DNA of 64,000 bases, taken from assembly GCA_947373105.1 (NCBI GenBank), contig CANBWK010000001.1, positions 1 to 64,000 of the forward strand, read 5' to 3'. Under the pieces are notes generated by a model. That model was given only the letters and a program-made list of their open reading frames with translations. It ran no database searches and was not told where the DNA came from. This document shows, one piece after another, positions 21,430-31,831 of this stretch (within the stretch, counting starts at the first letter, position 1; each line of letters starts with the position of its first letter). The translations under genes were made by a program, and so were the position numbers. Source of the DNA: Comamonadaceae bacterium (GTDB taxonomy: Bacteria; Pseudomonadota; Gammaproteobacteria; Burkholderiales; Burkholderiaceae_C).

Positions 21430-22770
21430 TCAGCGAACATCACGGTCACGCGAGCGTGAACTGTCCCGCGAACGCGCATCAGCGGGCACAGGCGGCGAAA
21501 TAACGGGTTGCACATTTGACGCAGGCGCATTCGAAGATGATGCGTCTGCTACAGGGGCAGGATTGGTAACGCCTGCATTCAATTGCATGATTTTGTCGAG
21601 CGGCAAATAAAGCAGGTTAGAACCTTGTTTACTGTCCACCACAACCTTGGTGACATTGCTGTAAATTTGCTGCATGGCGTCAATGTACATGCGATCTCGA
21701 GTCACCTGAGGTGCCTTTTGATACTCAGGCAAGATGGACTTGAACCGTTGAGCATCACCTTCTGCTTGGGCCACGATTCTTTCACGATATGCTGAAGACT
21801 CCTCTTTCAGACGTGATGCTGCACCCACGGCACGGGGCACTACATCATTGGCATATGCTTGGGCTTCATTTTTAGACCGTTCACGCTCCTGTCCGGCTTT
21901 CAAGACATCGTCAAATGCAGTTTGCACCTGCTCAGGAGGACGAACCCCGCCTTGTTGCAAGTTGATACCGACAACTTCAATGCCAACTTTGTATCTGTCC
22001 AAAATATGCTGCATCAAAGCACGTACACGAGGCGCAATTTGATCGCGCTCATCAGACAGCGCTGCGTCCATCTTCATTTTCCCGACGACTTCACGAACGG
22101 CAGTTTCAGCAGCTTGCACAACGGCTTCAGTGGGGTTTTTACTCTCAAATAAATAAGCTCGCGCATCGTTCAAACGGTACTGCACAGCGAATTTGATTTC
22201 AACGATATTTTCGTCTTCAGTCAGCATGGCGGATTCACGCAAGCCCGTGGCTTTGATCACGTTGTCACGGCCAATATCTACGGATCGAATTTGGGTCACA
22301 AACACCAACTCATGCCGTTGAATTGGATAAGGCATTCTCCAGTTAAAACCGGCACCCACTGTGACCTTGTAGCGACCAAATTGGGTGATGACGGCTTGCT
22401 GCCCTTCTTGAACAATGAAAAATCCTGTTCCCATCCAAATAAGCAATGCGACTAAGGCAATCGCACCTAATCCAATGCCTGTTAAAAATGGCGGCAGACT
22501 GGGCAATCCATTTCCACCACCACCACCGGAGCCCCCGACAGGAGAGCCTCCTTTGCCGCCCAACAAACGACCAATTTTTTTATTGAAGTCACGCCACAGT
22601 TCATCCAAATCCGGAGGACCTTGGGTCGGACCCTGTCGATTTGGTCGATCAGCAGGTCGCTCTCCCTCTGCACCGGGCGACACAGGGGGGGTCTCTGGTT
22701 CTTTAGGTGATGCGTTGTCCTGAGGCTTGTCATCGCCTCTTCCCCAACGGGGGTCATTGAGATTGAACAT
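21430..22770 (-). CDS. hflK: FtsH protease modulator HflK
   Basis: About 446 residues if translation starts at MFNLNDPRWGRG; the ORF track starts 19 codons earlier at 22827. Neither start has a clear ribosome-binding site, and the family N-terminus favours the shorter form. A Pro/Gly-rich cytoplasmic leader (with GGSGGGGGNG) precedes one transmembrane helix (IGLGAIALVALLIWMGTGFF), an SPFH domain (VQEGQQAVITQFGRYKV) and a coiled-coil. The C-terminal tail is Pro/Arg-rich (SRDSSRSRDRDVR). It is the HflC partner in the FtsH-regulating complex. Confidence 0.94.
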   Translation of the reverse strand: MFNLNDPRWGRGDDKPQDNASPKEPETPPVSPGAEGERPADRPNRQGPTQGPPDLDELWRDFNKKIGRLLGGKGGSPVGGSGGGGGNGLPSLPPFLTGIGLGAIALVALLIWMGTGFFIVQEGQQAVITQFGRYKVTVGAGFNWRMPYPIQRHELVFVTQIRSVDIGRDNVIKATGLRESAMLTEDENIVEIKFAVQYRLNDARAYLFESKNPTEAVVQAAETAVREVVGKMKMDAALSDERDQIAPRVRALMQHILDRYKVGIEVVGINLQQGGVRPPEQVQTAFDDVLKAGQERERSKNEAQAYANDVVPRAVGAASRLKEESSAYRERIVAQAEGDAQRFKSILPEYQKAPQVTRDRMYIDAMQQIYSNVTKVVVDSKQGSNLLYLPLDKIMQLNAGVTNPAPVADASSSNAPASNVQPVISPPVPADARSRDSSRSRDRDVR

Positions 22771-22869
22771 GCCGCGCACACGGGGCAGCAGTTCATTCCA
22801 TCGAAATGCGCGTAGATGAATGGTCATTCGCAGGGGTCTTTAGAAAACAGAGGAGGTTATTGCGCAGAC

Positions 22870-24057
22870 TCAGTCTGCACCATTGGGTAATTGTGCTGTA
22901 AATTCGCCTGACATTAAATCATCCTGCTCATTCAAGGGATTAGCGGTCGTCGCTCTTGCCGACAGCAACTGCCGCAACTGAGCCAAACCCTCTCCAGTTT
23001 GAGCACTTACAAAAAGGCGATCCATAATGACTCCGTCCTCATCATACTGATCCTTCAGGGTGACAGGTCGTCTTTCAGGGGGTACAGCATCTAGCTTGTT
23101 GAATATCAAGATTTGTGGCACATCGCTAGCACCGATTTCACTCAAAACACGCTGTACTTCAGCCATCTGTTCGGGGAAATCGATATTCGAGGCATCCACG
23201 ACGTGCAGGAGCAAGTCGGCATCCGCGGCCTCTTGCAAGGTTGCCTCAAAGGCGTCGATCAAACCATGTGGCAAATCGCGAATGAACCCCACAGTGTCGG
23301 ACAATGACACGGATCGAGCGGAGTCCCCCAAATACAGTTGCCTTGTGGTCGTATCCAATGTGGCAAATAATTGGTCGGCCACATAGGTCCTCGCTTTGAC
23401 CAAAGCATTGAACAGAGTAGACTTTCCCGCGTTGGTGTAACCTACCAACGAGATGGTGAAAGCATTCCGTCTGTGGCGCTGTTTGCGTTGAGTTTGGCGT
23501 TGTTTTTTGAGTTTTTGCAAGCGATCTTTGGTTCGTTTGATCGAATCACTGATCATGCGTCGGTCTAGCTCAATCTGCGTTTCTCCAGGACCTCCACGGG
23601 TACCAATACCGCCACGTTGCCGCTCCAAATGGGACCATCGTCTGACCAATCGGGTACTCACATATTGCAGCCGAGCCAGTTCAACCTGCAATTTACCCTC
23701 GTGACTGCGTGCACGCTGACCAAATATTTCCAGAATAATCAAGGTGCGGTCATTGACTGGAAGCCCAATATGACGCTCCAAATTTCTCTGCTGCGCGGGG
23801 CTGAGAGATTGGTCAAACAAGACTTCAGTGGCACCGTATTGTTGCGCCATGAATTTAATTTCATCCGCTTTTCCACTGCCTACGAACAAAGCAGCATCAG
23901 GGGCACGTCGCTTACAGGTCAATCGGGCAACGGGAAGCAGGCCCGCCGTTTCGGCAAGAAGGCCTAGTTCTTGGAGTTCGCCATCAAAATGAGGATCACC
24001 AAAATCAACGCCGACCAACAGGGCCGGCGCTGTATCTCTCAACGCGGAATCAGACAA
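22870..24057 (-). CDS. hflX: Ribosome-associated GTPase HflX
   Basis: 395 residues. The N-terminal HflX domain (ALLVGVDF, EVLFDQSLSPAQQRNLE, GGIGTRGGPGETQIELDRR) is followed by a coiled linker rich in Lys, Arg and Gln, then a G domain with G1 GYTNAGKST (about 205), G3 DTVGFI and G4 NKLD. HflX splits stalled 70S ribosomes after heat or antibiotic stress. It starts six bases after the hfq stop, in the widely conserved hfq-hflX-hflKC arrangement. Confidence 0.95.
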   Translation of the reverse strand: MSDSALRDTAPALLVGVDFGDPHFDGELQELGLLAETAGLLPVARLTCKRRAPDAALFVGSGKADEIKFMAQQYGATEVLFDQSLSPAQQRNLERHIGLPVNDRTLIILEIFGQRARSHEGKLQVELARLQYVSTRLVRRWSHLERQRGGIGTRGGPGETQIELDRRMISDSIKRTKDRLQKLKKQRQTQRKQRHRRNAFTISLVGYTNAGKSTLFNALVKARTYVADQLFATLDTTTRQLYLGDSARSVSLSDTVGFIRDLPHGLIDAFEATLQEAADADLLLHVVDASNIDFPEQMAEVQRVLSEIGASDVPQILIFNKLDAVPPERRPVTLKDQYDEDGVIMDRLFVSAQTGEGLAQLRQLLSARATTANPLNEQDDLMSGEFTAQLPNGAD

Positions 24058-24063
24058 ATGGAA

Positions 24064-24315
24064 TCAGGTCGCCTGAGCGTCTTCGGTAGCGTCAGTTGCA
24101 TTCAAATTCACGGCACGGCCAGGCACAATGGTTGAAATAGCATGCTTATAAACCATTTGCGTAACCGTATTACGCAAAAGCACTACGTATTGATCAAAGG
24201 ATTCGATTTGACCTTGCAATTTAATGCCATTGACCAGGTAAATAGACACAGGGACATGCTCTCTGCGCAAAGCATTGAGAAAGGGATCTTGCAAAAGTTG
24301 ACCTTTGTTGCTCAC
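24064..24315 (-). CDS. hfq: RNA chaperone Hfq
   Basis: 83 residues from the GTG at 24315 ([13 protein letters not shown]). The ORF track begins at a TTG six codons earlier, but CGGAG lies six bases before the GTG and the family N-terminus matches it. Sm1 (residues about 8-50, [23 protein letters not shown]) and Sm2 ([12 protein letters not shown], with the YKH signature) are complete. Hfq hexamers promote sRNA-mRNA pairing. The C-terminal tail is short (about 15 residues), as in many betaproteobacteria. Two inverted repeats lie in its upstream region. Confidence 0.97.
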   Translation of the reverse strand: MSNKGQLLQDPFLNALRREHVPVSIYLVNGIKLQGQIESFDQYVVLLRNTVTQMVYKHAISTIVPGRAVNLNATDATEDAQAT

Positions 24316-24347
24316 GATATGCTCCGTGTTCAAAAATTGTTATAAGG

Positions 24348-24363
24348 GTGTTAACAATAACAC
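24348..24363. repeat. Inverted repeat upstream of hfq
   Basis: GTGTTA-ACAA-TAACAC, a perfect 6-bp stem with a 4-base loop, 33 bases upstream of the hfq GTG. It lies where a promoter-proximal operator or a 5'-UTR hairpin of the hfq transcript would be. Confidence 0.45.
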
Positions 24364-24378
24364 AGGCTTAACCTATTG

Positions 24379-24406
24379 ATTACGGGCATTATGAAAATCC
24401 CGTAAT
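24379..24406. repeat. Inverted repeat between der and hfq
   Basis: ATTACGGG, 12 bases, then CCCGTAAT: a perfect 8-bp stem starting about 13 bases after the der stop. There is no U-run on the minus side, so it is not a canonical terminator. It may be a 3' stabilising hairpin or an operator. Confidence 0.5.
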
Positions 24407-24418
24407 TATTCAAGCCCA

Positions 24419-25756
24419 TCAAGCGTCTCTGTCGGCGAATGGATTGGTGGACGTTTTCATCTCGATACGTAAAGGCGTACCCGCTAAATTAAAAGCCTTG
24501 CGAAAACGTCCTTCCAAAAACCGCTTGTACGTGTCCGTCACATGTTCAAGAGAGTTACCGTGGATGATGATGACAGGGGGATTCATACCGCCTTGGTGAG
24601 CATAACGCAGCTTAGGTCTGAACATACCACCGCGCTGAGGGCTCTGAAACTGCACAGCCTCAAGGAGCAAACGAGTCAAAACAGGCGTGGTCATTTTGCA
24701 CATTGCTGCACGATGGGCCTGTGCTATCGATGACCATACAGGCCCCAAGCCTTGGCGTTTTTTGGCTGAAATGTAATGCAAATTGGCAAATTTCAGAAAA
24801 GGCAACCGAGTCTCAATCGAGCGTGTCACCAGTTGCCGCTGGTATTCGTCGACTGCATCCCATTTATTAATTGCCACGACTACAGCGCGACCACTTTCAA
24901 GGATAAAGCCAGCAATATGCGCGTCTTGGTCTGTCACACCCTGCTCAGCGTCAAGCAGCAACAGTACGACGTTTGCCGATTCAATGGCTTGGAGCGTTTT
25001 GACCACTGAAAACTTCTCAATGGCTTCAAATACTTTGCCTTTGCGGCGCAGCCCGGCAGTGTCAATTAATTCGAACTTTTGCCCGTCTCTTTCAAATGGT
25101 ACAGTGATGGCATCCCGGGTCGTGCCGGGCATGTCAAATGCGACCAATCTTTCTTCCCCAAGCCATGTATTGATCAACGTGGATTTGCCGACATTGGGCC
25201 GCCCAGCAACTGCCAGCTTGATAATGCTGGCATCCGTTTCAACTTCTTCTTCATCTTCGGGCAGATTCAAAGGTTCAAGCGCCAACTCTGTCAAGCTGTG
25301 AATGCCTTGTCCGTGAGCCGCTGACACTGCCAAGACCTCACCTAACCCGAGCTCATAAAATTCACTCAGCTGCATTCCTTCTCGCATGCCCTCAGCCTTA
25401 TTAGCGACCAGCAAGCAGGGCTTTCCAAGTCGGCGAAGGTAATTGGCAATGTCGTGATCCTGTGATGACAAACCTGCGCGTGCATCGACAACAAATAGCA
25501 CGACGTCAGCTTCGGCAACAGCCTGCTGAGTTTGCTTGGCCATTTCTTTGTAAATACCTGAATTGGCATCGGGCTCAAAGCCCCCCGTGTCGATCACAAT
25601 GTATTCATGCTTACCTAAGCGACCCTGCCCATAGTGTCGGTCACGGGTCAGTCCAGCAAAGTCGGCAACGATAGCATCCCGGCTTTTGGTCAGCCGGTTA
25701 AAAAGAGTGGACTTGCCCACATTGGGGCGGCCAACCAAGGCCAAAACAGGTATCAC
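24419..25756 (-). CDS. der: Ribosome assembly GTPase Der (EngA)
   Basis: 445 residues from the GTG at 25756 ([17 protein letters not shown]), which has GGAA ten bases upstream; the ORF track start at 25801 would overlap bamB. Two tandem G domains are present, each with GRPNVGKST (about residues 8-16 and 185-193), DTGG or DTAG G3 motifs and NKAE or NKWD G4 motifs. A C-terminal KH-like domain follows ([21 protein letters not shown]). Der is essential for 50S subunit maturation. It follows bamB by 16 bases, the usual proteobacterial order. Confidence 0.96.
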   Translation of the reverse strand: MIPVLALVGRPNVGKSTLFNRLTKSRDAIVADFAGLTRDRHYGQGRLGKHEYIVIDTGGFEPDANSGIYKEMAKQTQQAVAEADVVLFVVDARAGLSSQDHDIANYLRRLGKPCLLVANKAEGMREGMQLSEFYELGLGEVLAVSAAHGQGIHSLTELALEPLNLPEDEEEVETDASIIKLAVAGRPNVGKSTLINTWLGEERLVAFDMPGTTRDAITVPFERDGQKFELIDTAGLRRKGKVFEAIEKFSVVKTLQAIESANVVLLLLDAEQGVTDQDAHIAGFILESGRAVVVAINKWDAVDEYQRQLVTRSIETRLPFLKFANLHYISAKKRQGLGPVWSSIAQAHRAAMCKMTTPVLTRLLLEAVQFQSPQRGGMFRPKLRYAHQGGMNPPVIIIHGNSLEHVTDTYKRFLEGRFRKAFNLAGTPLRIEMKTSTNPFADRDA

Positions 25757-25772
25757 TGAATATTCCGTTCGA

Positions 25773-26912
25773 TCAATCCAAGCGGTAACCGTACACGCCA
25801 CCGTTGCGTGTTAACGCGATCACCAAACCCGCAGCTGTGACGGGTCGAGTCGCAATGGCGGAGCCATCCGTGCCTATGCGATTTTGGACTTTGCCATCCG
25901 CGACTGAAAGTCTGTGCAACACACCAGCATCATCCCCAAAGACAATCGATTTTGAGATAACCAAGGGTCCTGTCAATCCACGAAAACGCAACACATCGCT
26001 TTCCCATGACGTTTGGCCGTTGAGGCGATTCCAAGCCATGATTTTGCTGTCTGAATCCACCCCGACGAGAAACTCCTCGTCACCTGAAAGCCCTTGGTGT
26101 CCGTTAGAAGGACGACTCCACAAGGCGCTGCCTTTGGCTGCATCCACGCAGGAGACAGAAGTCTGGAAAGACCTTGCACAAACGACACTGCCTTGGCGAC
26201 TCACGCCAGACACGATATCCACCAAGCGCTCCACCTCGTTAGTGCCCCGAGAAGCACCCACAATAGACTCCCAACGCACGCTGCCATTATTGGGATTTAA
26301 TCCGACCAAACGACCTGACAAGCCAGCCACCAAGGTGTCTTCCACGGCCATCAATAACCCGGACTGACGCAAAACCAATGGATCGCCGGAACGTTGTTGA
26401 GACCACAAGCGTTGGCCTGTAGCCCCATCCAAAGCGAGTACTGTTCGGTCCGCGGTCATAACGAAAACGCGGCCGCCAGCAACCAGTGGCGAGGTGTAAG
26501 TCGATGCATTCAAACGAAAACGCCAAATCACTTGACCAGCCTCGATGGCCATCACTTCATTTGATTCTGACACCACCGCAAATCGATTACCGTCAGTTCC
26601 CACTCCCGCCTGCAAGGGCGTATTCAAAGCTACCCGCCATACATCGCGACCCGTTGAGGCATTGATTAATGCCAAGTTACCGTCACTGGATGCAACTGCA
26701 ACTTGGTCAGCATGTACTGCGATACTCAGGGGGGTACTGACAACGCCTACACGGTTAGACCATACTGGGTTAAGCGTATAGGCGGATCCTGAACTCAAAG
26801 AGGGCAACTCTTTTGCTTTAGGCTTATCAGGTGAACTCGAACAAGCGATCAACGCCAAAATGCCAACTGTTGCAATTGCGCCGGCCCTGAGTGAGCGAAA
26901 CAATCGAATCAC
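25773..26912 (-). CDS. bamB: Outer-membrane assembly lipoprotein BamB
   Basis: 379 residues beginning at a GTG. A lipoprotein signal ([24 protein letters not shown]) places the lipidated Cys at about 24. The mature part is an eight-bladed PQQ/WD-like propeller, with repeated blade motifs such as [38 protein letters not shown] and GQTSWES. BamB binds BamA and helps fold outer-membrane beta-barrels. The start overlaps the preceding gene's stop (GTGA). bamD of the same complex is also in this window, at 36680. Confidence 0.95.
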   Translation of the reverse strand: MIRLFRSLRAGAIATVGILALIACSSSPDKPKAKELPSLSSGSAYTLNPVWSNRVGVVSTPLSIAVHADQVAVASSDGNLALINASTGRDVWRVALNTPLQAGVGTDGNRFAVVSESNEVMAIEAGQVIWRFRLNASTYTSPLVAGGRVFVMTADRTVLALDGATGQRLWSQQRSGDPLVLRQSGLLMAVEDTLVAGLSGRLVGLNPNNGSVRWESIVGASRGTNEVERLVDIVSGVSRQGSVVCARSFQTSVSCVDAAKGSALWSRPSNGHQGLSGDEEFLVGVDSDSKIMAWNRLNGQTSWESDVLRFRGLTGPLVISKSIVFGDDAGVLHRLSVADGKVQNRIGTDGSAIATRPVTAAGLVIALTRNGGVYGYRLD

Positions 26913-27574
26913 TTTGCCACTCCTGCGCTGGATTTGGGATCTACACCCAATGCATTCAACTTGGCCTCGATCAAGCGGCGATATTCATTGACCTCATCCA
27001 TTTTTTGCCATGACTCACTGTAAGCAGTCACAGCTTCTTGCGTCTTGCCTTGACTCAGCAAGACATCTCCACGCAAATCAGACGCTAAAGGCGTTAATGG
27101 CAAAGCCACTGGTTTTGCAAGTTGTTTCAGTGCTTCATCATACGATTTGGCTTGCAACAAAAGCGCCACCAATCGCAGCCTTGCAATTTGCGAATAGGAC
27201 TCATCGGAAGCATTTTCAGACACCCAAGTCAAAGCAGCTTTGGCTTGGTCGATTTTGTCTTTGTCCTGAAACGACTTGGCCGCCAACAATGCGGCTTGCT
27301 GAGCATACAAAGTCGAGCCAAACTTGTCTTTCATGTCGCTCAAAGAGCGTTCGAGTCGACTCATGTCGCCCGTCATCGCTGCGCGTTCGACTTCATCGAA
27401 CAAAGCAGAGGCCTTAGCCGATTGCGTCCTCTGCCAGTAACCATAACCGTTCCAAGCGGCAAAGCCACCCATCACGACGATCAATGCCCATGAAATAAAG
27501 TTGCCGTAGGTTTTCCAAAAGTGCTTGAGTTGGTCAAGTTGCTCTTGTTCTTCGAGGTCGAGGTGTGTTGCCAT
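26909..27574 (-). CDS. YfgM-like tetratricopeptide membrane protein
   Basis: 221 residues from the ATG at 27574 (MATHLDLEEQEQLDQLKHFW); the ORF track start at 27631 overlaps hisS. A short cytoplasmic acidic segment is followed by one transmembrane helix (about 25-45, ISWALIVVMGGFAAW) and a periplasmic helical TPR_21-type domain. In E. coli, YfgM associates with the SecYEG translocon and the chaperone PpiD. Position hisS-yfgM-bamB-der is the standard order, which supports the call. Confidence 0.9.
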   Translation of the reverse strand: MATHLDLEEQEQLDQLKHFWKTYGNFISWALIVVMGGFAAWNGYGYWQRTQSAKASALFDEVERAAMTGDMSRLERSLSDMKDKFGSTLYAQQAALLAAKSFQDKDKIDQAKAALTWVSENASDESYSQIARLRLVALLLQAKSYDEALKQLAKPVALPLTPLASDLRGDVLLSQGKTQEAVTAYSESWQKMDEVNEYRRLIEAKLNALGVDPKSSAGVAK

Positions 27575-27588
27575 GTTGTTTTCAAATA

Positions 27589-28914
27589 TCAATGTGTCGA
27601 TTGTAGGGTGTGTGCCCACTGGGCAACACATGTCAAGTCTTCTAGTCGCTGAGCGCCAACACCGTCACGCAGAGATTTCACAATGACTTGGCCAAGAGCC
27701 AACTCATCACCGCCAAAAATCAGGCCATATGCAGCGCCGCTGCTGTCTGCTTTCTTGAATTGCGATTTCATGCTGCCCATCCCCTCGCCTACACCCGCAT
27801 GCATTTGCACAGAAACACCTGCTTGACGCAAAGCCTCAATAACACGGATGGCTGCAGACAAACTGGCCACATCAGGAATGATGGCATATACATCCGGAGA
27901 CAGAGCAGCCATCGGTTCACATTGTTCCTGAATGAGTTCGAGCAAACGCTCTATGCCCAAGCCCCATCCAACGGCTGGGGCAGGTTTGCCGCCGACCTGT
28001 TCGATGAGATAGTCATAGCGCCCTCCTCCACAAAGGGTTCCTTGTGACCCCAAACTCTCAGTAATGAACTCGAAAACAGTCAGGTTGTAATAATCCATGC
28101 CACGAACCAGTCGTGGGTTGATGGTGTAGGACAAGCCATTGGCGTCCAAAATAGTGCGCAAGGCGTTGAAGTGCGCCATCGACGCTTCACCCAAAAAGCT
28201 CAATAATTGGGGGGCAGATGCCACAACCGTCTTCATGGCCGGATTTTTGGTGTCCAAAATCCGCAAAGGATTGGTGTGCAAACGGCGTTTTGCTTCTTCG
28301 TCCAGCACATCCAGATGCTGTTCAAAGTGAACAATCAATGCGGCCCGATGGGCCAAGCGCTCGACCGGCTGCCCCAGACTGTTGAGCTCGAGACGGATGT
28401 CACGCAAACCCAGCTCTTTGAACAAGGCCGATGCCAACAAAATCAACTCAGCGTCGACCTCGGGCCCACCAAAACCCAATACTTCCGCCCCAACCTGGTG
28501 AAACTGCCTATATCGTCCTCGCTGCGGACGTTCATGACGGAACATAGGCCCTATGTAATACAAGCGTTTGCCGCCTTCGTACAACAAGTTGTGCTCGACC
28601 ACAGCGCGAACCACGCCGGCGGTGCACTCCGGACGCAAGGTGAGTGCCTCTCCATTGAGACGATCCTCAAAAGAGTACATTTCTTTTTCAACAATATCAG
28701 TCACTTCACCTAAGCCACGCACGAACAATGCCGTCGGCTCCACGATAGGGGTACGAATATTTCGATAGGCGTAACGTGCCATTAAATGACGCACTTTGTC
28801 CTCAAACCACTCCCATCGGGCTGAGTCTGGTGGCAAGATGTCATTCATTCCTTTGACACCAACCATTTTGGTAGGCTTCGGTGATGCAGCGTGAATTTTC
28901 TCGGACATGTTCAA
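27589..28914 (-). CDS. hisS: Histidyl-tRNA synthetase
   Basis: 441 residues. Class II core motifs are GMNDILPP near the start, [19 protein letters not shown] and [17 protein letters not shown] (motif 2), [15 protein letters not shown] (histidine-binding) and LCGGGRYD and [11 protein letters not shown] (motif 3). The C-terminal anticodon-binding domain (about 340-441) is present, unlike in hisZ. It begins immediately after the ispG stop with ATG-AAC-ATG, so either Met may initiate. Confidence 0.96.
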   Translation of the reverse strand: MNMSEKIHAASPKPTKMVGVKGMNDILPPDSARWEWFEDKVRHLMARYAYRNIRTPIVEPTALFVRGLGEVTDIVEKEMYSFEDRLNGEALTLRPECTAGVVRAVVEHNLLYEGGKRLYYIGPMFRHERPQRGRYRQFHQVGAEVLGFGGPEVDAELILLASALFKELGLRDIRLELNSLGQPVERLAHRAALIVHFEQHLDVLDEEAKRRLHTNPLRILDTKNPAMKTVVASAPQLLSFLGEASMAHFNALRTILDANGLSYTINPRLVRGMDYYNLTVFEFITESLGSQGTLCGGGRYDYLIEQVGGKPAPAVGWGLGIERLLELIQEQCEPMAALSPDVYAIIPDVASLSAAIRVIEALRQAGVSVQMHAGVGEGMGSMKSQFKKADSSGAAYGLIFGGDELALGQVIVKSLRDGVGAQRLEDLTCVAQWAHTLQSTH

Positions 28915-30183
28915 TCAGTCGACTTTGGCAGTACCAAATCGGTTCTCAATGTAATTTTCAACCAGCGTTTGAAATTCTTGCGCAATGGCATCTCCGCGTA
29001 AGGTCAATTTTTTCTCGCCATCAATAAATACCGGCGCAGCAGGCGCTTCACCGGTGCCCGGCAAGCTGATGCCAATATCGGCATGTTTGCTTTCCCCGGG
29101 ACCATTGACAATACAACCCATCACCGCAACCTTAAGATGTTCTACACCAAGATAGCGACTGCGCCAGACGGGCATCTGGGCGCGAAGAAAGTCATCGATC
29201 TGTTTGGCGAGCTCTTGAAAAGTGCTGCTGGTTGTTCGGCCGCAACCCGGACAGGCAGTGACACTGGGCACAAAAACACGCAAACCCAGCGCTTGCAATA
29301 TTTCATTGGCTATCACCACTTCTTGGGTACGCGACTCACCAGGCTGGGGTGTCAATGAAACACGAATCGTGTCACCAATACCTTCTTGAAGCAAAACAGA
29401 CAACGCCGTTGTTGAGGCCACCGTTCCCTTGGTGCCCATACCCGCTTCGGTTAAACCTAAATGAAGAGAGTAATCACAACGCTTGGCCAATTCGCGATAA
29501 ACCGCTATCAAGTCCTGTACACCAGACACTTTGCATGACAACAAAATTTGGGAATCTTTCATGCCCATTTCTTGCGCCATTTGTGCTGAACTGATCGCTG
29601 AAGTGATCAACGCTTCGTACATGACTTGACGTGACTCCCAAGGCGTTGAGCGGCGGCTGTTCTCATCCATTAAATGGGCCAGTAATTCTTGGTCCAAACT
29701 GCCCCAGTTAACACCAATGCGGACGGGCTTATCCCACCTCATGGCCGCCTCTATCATTTGGCCAAATTGACGATCCCTTTTCTCGCCCTTACCCACATTA
29801 CCGGGGTTAATCCGGTACTTAGAGAGTGCCTGCGCACAATCTGGAAAATCCGTTAAAAGTCGGTGGCCGTTGTAGTGAAAGTCACCAATCAAAGGGACAA
29901 CAATGCCCATTCGATCCAGTTGCTCCCGAATATGCACTACGGCAGCAGCAGCTTCAGGTGTATTGACTGTGATGCGAACCATCTCGGAACCCGCAAGCGC
30001 TAGCTCTTTGATTTGGATTGCAGTACCTATGACATCAACCGTATCGGTATTGGTCATAGACTGAACACGAACAGGCGCGTTACCTCCCACTGTCAGAACA
30101 TGAGAGCCCCATTTCACTTGCGCTTGTAGGCTTCTACGGGGTAGCGGGGATGCCGCTGGAATTGGCATAAAAATACTCATCAT
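28915..30183 (-). CDS. ispG: 4-hydroxy-3-methylbut-2-en-1-yl diphosphate synthase (IspG/GcpE)
   Basis: 422 residues. IspG catalyses the penultimate step of the non-mevalonate isoprenoid pathway using a 4Fe-4S cluster. Motifs are [32 protein letters not shown] and the cluster ligands in CPGCGRT and GCIVNGPGE. The start overlaps the rodZ-like stop (ATGATG around 30180-30183); GAGGTGAA lies just before, so the second ATG at 30180 may be the true start. It is followed directly by hisS. Confidence 0.95.
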   Translation of the reverse strand: MMSIFMPIPAASPLPRRSLQAQVKWGSHVLTVGGNAPVRVQSMTNTDTVDVIGTAIQIKELALAGSEMVRITVNTPEAAAAVVHIREQLDRMGIVVPLIGDFHYNGHRLLTDFPDCAQALSKYRINPGNVGKGEKRDRQFGQMIEAAMRWDKPVRIGVNWGSLDQELLAHLMDENSRRSTPWESRQVMYEALITSAISSAQMAQEMGMKDSQILLSCKVSGVQDLIAVYRELAKRCDYSLHLGLTEAGMGTKGTVASTTALSVLLQEGIGDTIRVSLTPQPGESRTQEVVIANEILQALGLRVFVPSVTACPGCGRTTSSTFQELAKQIDDFLRAQMPVWRSRYLGVEHLKVAVMGCIVNGPGESKHADIGISLPGTGEAPAAPVFIDGEKKLTLRGDAIAQEFQTLVENYIENRFGTAKVD

Positions 30184-31052
30184 TTCACCTCAAAACGAGC
30201 CACTGAGCCGCGATTGAATGGCGTCAAATCAAAGGCTTTCCCTCGGACCTGTATCTCCACTCCTTCGGCGTAACCGACAACAACGTTCAACACCAGATCG
30301 CTCTTGATGTGGTGTGTTTCACCCGTCTTAACCAATTGATTGAAAACGAGTGCGCCTGTGCTGTTTTTAATTTCAACCCAAGCATTTGACTTGCCTTTGA
30401 TCATCAAGTCAATTTCTTGATTGCCCTGCTTAATTGGCAAGGCAGTTACGGAAGCAGATACCTTGGGCGGCATAGGCAAATCGAGCGTTGTTGCAGGTAA
30501 AGCCGCAGGTTCAACAGGCACTAAAGCGACGGAAGGAGGAGCCGGATCAAGGGCGGGCGTCACGACAGTCACCGGCAAGACTGCTTGCACTGAAGTGCTG
30601 GGCAAAGTGGGCAACCAAGAGACCAAGGAAATCAAAATAATCATGGCCAAAGCCAAAATCAAAAATTTTCGGTTCATTGAAATATGTCGGCGCCACAAAG
30701 CAAGAAAAGATTCTGTTTGGCTGGACTCCAAACCCGGATTCATTGGCTCCAGTCGGTTCGATGCGGGTGGTAATAAGGCGAGAATAGCGCTGGAATCGAT
30801 CTTGAGATGCCGACAAACACTGTTTGCCAATGCGCGAACAAATACGGGCCCAGACAGTAAAGCATAATGATCAGCTTCCAAAGCAATTAGATTGCGAACT
30901 GGCACTTTGAGTGCTACAGATAACATGCCAAGATGCATTCCAGCATTTTCCCGAGCTTGTCTTAACAGACCGCCAGCTGTTGGTGTTGAACTCGCTGAAG
31001 AAGCAACCCCCTTCAAGGCACTGGAAGTTTGAATGTCATTGAATTCAGTCAT
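30180..31052 (-). CDS. RodZ-like helix-turn-helix membrane protein
   Basis: 290 residues from the ATG at 31052; the ORF track begins at a TTG one codon earlier. The N-terminal cytoplasmic Xre-type HTH (about 28-95, [31 protein letters not shown]) is followed by one transmembrane helix (about 130-150, [18 protein letters not shown]), a Pro/Ala-rich periplasmic linker and a C-terminal DUF4115 beta domain. This is the RodZ architecture, which links MreB to the cell-wall machinery. The start overlaps the pilW stop by eight bases, as in the pilW-rodZ-ispG order of relatives. Confidence 0.88.
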   Translation of the reverse strand: MTEFNDIQTSSALKGVASSASSTPTAGGLLRQARENAGMHLGMLSVALKVPVRNLIALEADHYALLSGPVFVRALANSVCRHLKIDSSAILALLPPASNRLEPMNPGLESSQTESFLALWRRHISMNRKFLILALAMIILISLVSWLPTLPSTSVQAVLPVTVVTPALDPAPPSVALVPVEPAALPATTLDLPMPPKVSASVTALPIKQGNQEIDLMIKGKSNAWVEIKNSTGALVFNQLVKTGETHHIKSDLVLNVVVGYAEGVEIQVRGKAFDLTPFNRGSVARFEVK

Positions 31053-31818
31053 CAAAGGCCTCTCGCTGGAAAGCGTCCCACTGAGACGAATTAGGAAAGC
31101 GTTGGCGAAGTAACGTGGCGTAACGCTTTAGAGCAACAAAATCGGAAGACTGACGCGCCCATTGAGCTCCCAACCAAAGTGTTTCTGCCGATGCAACATC
31201 CAGTCGATTGAATTGACTCAACACCTCCGCGGCTCGATAGTCATTATGGTGTTTATAACTCAAGGCCAGCGCGAGCGCGGTCTCAGCGTTCGGTTTTTTA
31301 CTCAAGGATTGCGCCCAAAGGGTCTGCGCTGAAAGAAAGTCCCCTGATTTATTGGAGCAAACGCCCCAAACCCACATGGTTTTGGCTTTTTCACTGTAAA
31401 GAGGTAGGTTCAGAGCGGATTCAAAACGGCCAAACGCATCTTTGTATTTTCCTTGTTCACACAAAAAAACAGCATGGTTGTGGGCAATGTCGGGATCCAA
31501 GGGCGCAGCCATTTCTGCAAGTGAAAAGCTCTTTTGAGCCAAGGCAGGCTCGTCCAATCTCATGTAAATCAGGCCTTGCAGACCTAGAGCTTGTGGATCG
31601 TTAGCAGACGCTTCTAATACCTTTCGACTCTCCTCGAGAGCGATGTGTAATTGTCCATTTTGATAATACGCCGCAGCAAGAGCTAAACGGGGATTTGTGT
31701 TTTGTGAGGACGTAATAGATGAAGGCGAAGAACACCCGAACAAGCACATTGAAATCAATGCGACTAACCAGCACTTTGATGCACGTACAGCTTGAATATT
31801 TAAACACAGGGATGGCAT
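31045..31818 (-). CDS. pilW: Type IV pilus biogenesis/stability lipoprotein PilW (PilF)
   Basis: 257 residues from the ATG at 31818, which has GAAGGAG eight bases upstream; the ORF track start at 31842 has none. A lipoprotein signal (ALISMCLFGC) is followed by five or six TPR-like repeats (NPRLALAAAYYQNGQLHIALEESRKVL onward). PilW/PilF is the pilotin needed for PilQ secretin assembly in the outer membrane. No other pilus gene is in the window, but this position between rlmN and rodZ is standard. Its start lies 13 bases after the rlmN stop. Confidence 0.88.
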   Translation of the reverse strand: MPSLCLNIQAVRASKCWLVALISMCLFGCSSPSSITSSQNTNPRLALAAAYYQNGQLHIALEESRKVLEASANDPQALGLQGLIYMRLDEPALAQKSFSLAEMAAPLDPDIAHNHAVFLCEQGKYKDAFGRFESALNLPLYSEKAKTMWVWGVCSNKSGDFLSAQTLWAQSLSKKPNAETALALALSYKHHNDYRAAEVLSQFNRLDVASAETLWLGAQWARQSSDFVALKRYATLLRQRFPNSSQWDAFQREAFDD

Positions 31819-31831
31819 TGAGAGCGCTCCT

